Source: an uncultured Lachnospiraceae bacterium (lineage in GTDB: Bacteria; Bacillota; Clostridia; Lachnospirales; Lachnospiraceae). From it: a DNA stretch of 5,180 bases. The notes beneath the pieces are model-generated. The model saw nothing but the letters and a program-made list of their open reading frames with translations, searched no databases and was not told where the DNA came from. Where the stretch lies: positions 1 through 5,180 of the forward strand of contig CAJUKA010000205.1 of the NCBI GenBank assembly GCA_910586585.1. The letters run 5' to 3'. A program made the position numbers and the translations under genes. This document shows, piece by piece, positions 4,848-5,180 of the stretch. Each line of letters begins with the position of its first letter. Positions within the stretch are counted from its first letter, which is position 1.

Positions 4848-4857
4848 CAGCCTGTTT

Positions 4858-4892
4858 CCTATCTCCATCATTTTTCTTATGATGGAGATAGG
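4858..4892 (+). terminator. Hairpin terminator between convergent genes
   Basis: CCTATCTCCATCAT (4858-4871) and ATGATGGAGATAGG (4879-4892) form a perfect 14-bp stem with a 7-base loop. The rightward tail TCTCTT is only moderately T-rich and the leftward tail is A-rich, so it mainly serves the mobC-DUF6061-like pair. It may also hinder read-through from the convergent gene. Confidence 0.7.
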
Positions 4893-4925
4893 TCTCTTAA
4901 TCCATTCTTATGACATTCATTTGCA

Positions 4926-5180
4926 CTATTCCCTAAAATAAACCTTATTTTTTGTTTTTCCTGTGCCTTTAAGGATATTCAGCTTTTCAGCCTTCAACAG
5001 CAAACGGCTTGCCGTCTTTATTTCAACTTCCAGCAATTTTGCCGCAGCAGCACTATTTATTTCTTTATTTGTTTCCAGATAAATCAAAATAATCTGCATT
5101 CTTGCTCTTTCCAATTCGGACATTGATTCGGACATTGATTCGGACATTGATTCGGACATTGATTCGGACATTGATTCGGA
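4926..5180 (-). CDS. C-terminal part of a protein with winged-helix end and SMSE repeats (cut by window end)
   Basis: The frame is open to the window edge, so the N-terminal part is missing; an internal ATG at 5171 is only one of the repeat methionines. The visible 84 residues begin with a Ser-Met-Ser-Glu tandem repeat, followed by LERARMQIILIYLE, a likely helix-turn-helix (NSAAAAKLLEVEIKTASRLLLKAEK) and a short wing (LKGTGKTKNKVYF), i.e. a winged helix. From memory, such tails close AlbA_2/Schlafen-like ATP-binding proteins of Clostridia, often after a Ser/Asp/Glu-rich linker; the defining domain is outside the window, so this assignment is tentative. It would act as a DNA-binding regulator. 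It converges on the DUF6061-like gene. Confidence 0.65.
   Translation of the reverse strand, partial: SESMSESMSESMSESMSESMSELERARMQIILIYLETNKEINSAAAAKLLEVEIKTASRLLLKAEKLNILKGTGKTKNKVYFRE
5114..5180. repeat. 12-bp in-frame tandem repeat
   Basis: The unit ATTCGGACATTG occurs five times in full from 5114 to 5173, plus seven further bases at the window edge, without any base change. Each unit adds four codons (Ser-Met-Ser-Glu) to the minus-strand protein. The array continues past the window, so total copy number is unknown. Confidence 0.95.

Noticed and set aside
5114..5180. CRISPR array
   Set aside because: The units are contiguous 12-mers without spacers and are in frame in a coding region.

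Overview
The window is AT-rich DNA with strong AGGAGG-type ribosome binding sites and short, tightly packed, overlapping genes. It looks like accessory DNA of a low-GC Gram-positive bacterium, most likely a gut Clostridia (Lachnospiraceae or Ruminococcaceae type). I see no housekeeping gene. Almost everything recognisable belongs to integrative and mobilizable or conjugative elements.

Left block (1-2638, all minus strand). Read in the direction of transcription it runs: excisionase-like HTH protein, Tn916-type tyrosine integrase (ATGA overlap), MobC-like relaxosome protein (11-bp overlap), a CHC2 zinc-finger primase-like protein, and the N-terminal part of a VapE/VirE-family protein that leaves the window at base 1. 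This is an excision, mobilization and replication operon. A hairpin spans the mobC stop codon and a second, long-looped one lies in the gap before the primase gene.

Control region (2639-2836). The operon diverges from an XRE-family repressor gene on the plus strand. Two good sigma-A promoters (TTGACA-17-TAATAT leftward, TTGATA-17-TAATAT rightward) overlap back to back. Three GTATC-N4/5-GATAC inverted repeats are arranged nearly symmetrically: one between the promoters and one near each transcription start. This reads as a compact switch in which the repressor probably controls both its own gene and excision.

Region 3383-4231 lacks a convincing protein gene. It holds a strong rightward promoter (3405-3433) and a perfect rightward terminator (3781-3807) that bracket about 370 nt. 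That unit has a leader hairpin, an excellent Shine-Dalgarno sequence without a normal start codon, and a hydrophobic reading frame running into the terminator; it may be a small RNA, a decayed gene or an odd small membrane-peptide gene. Beyond it lie two pairs of 11-bp-phased direct repeats (possible integrase arm sites) and a leftward terminator with no clear gene to serve. An element end probably lies in or near this stretch.

Right block (4232-5180). A second, diverged MobC-like gene and a small DUF6061-like gene form a plus-strand pair ending in a hairpin. Facing them is the C-terminal part of a minus-strand protein with a winged-helix-like end and a 12-bp tandem repeat encoding a Ser-Met-Ser-Glu linker, cut by the window end. 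Two MobC-like proteins on either side of the putative end suggest one mobile element nested in or abutting another. That is inference; the window shows no element boundary directly.
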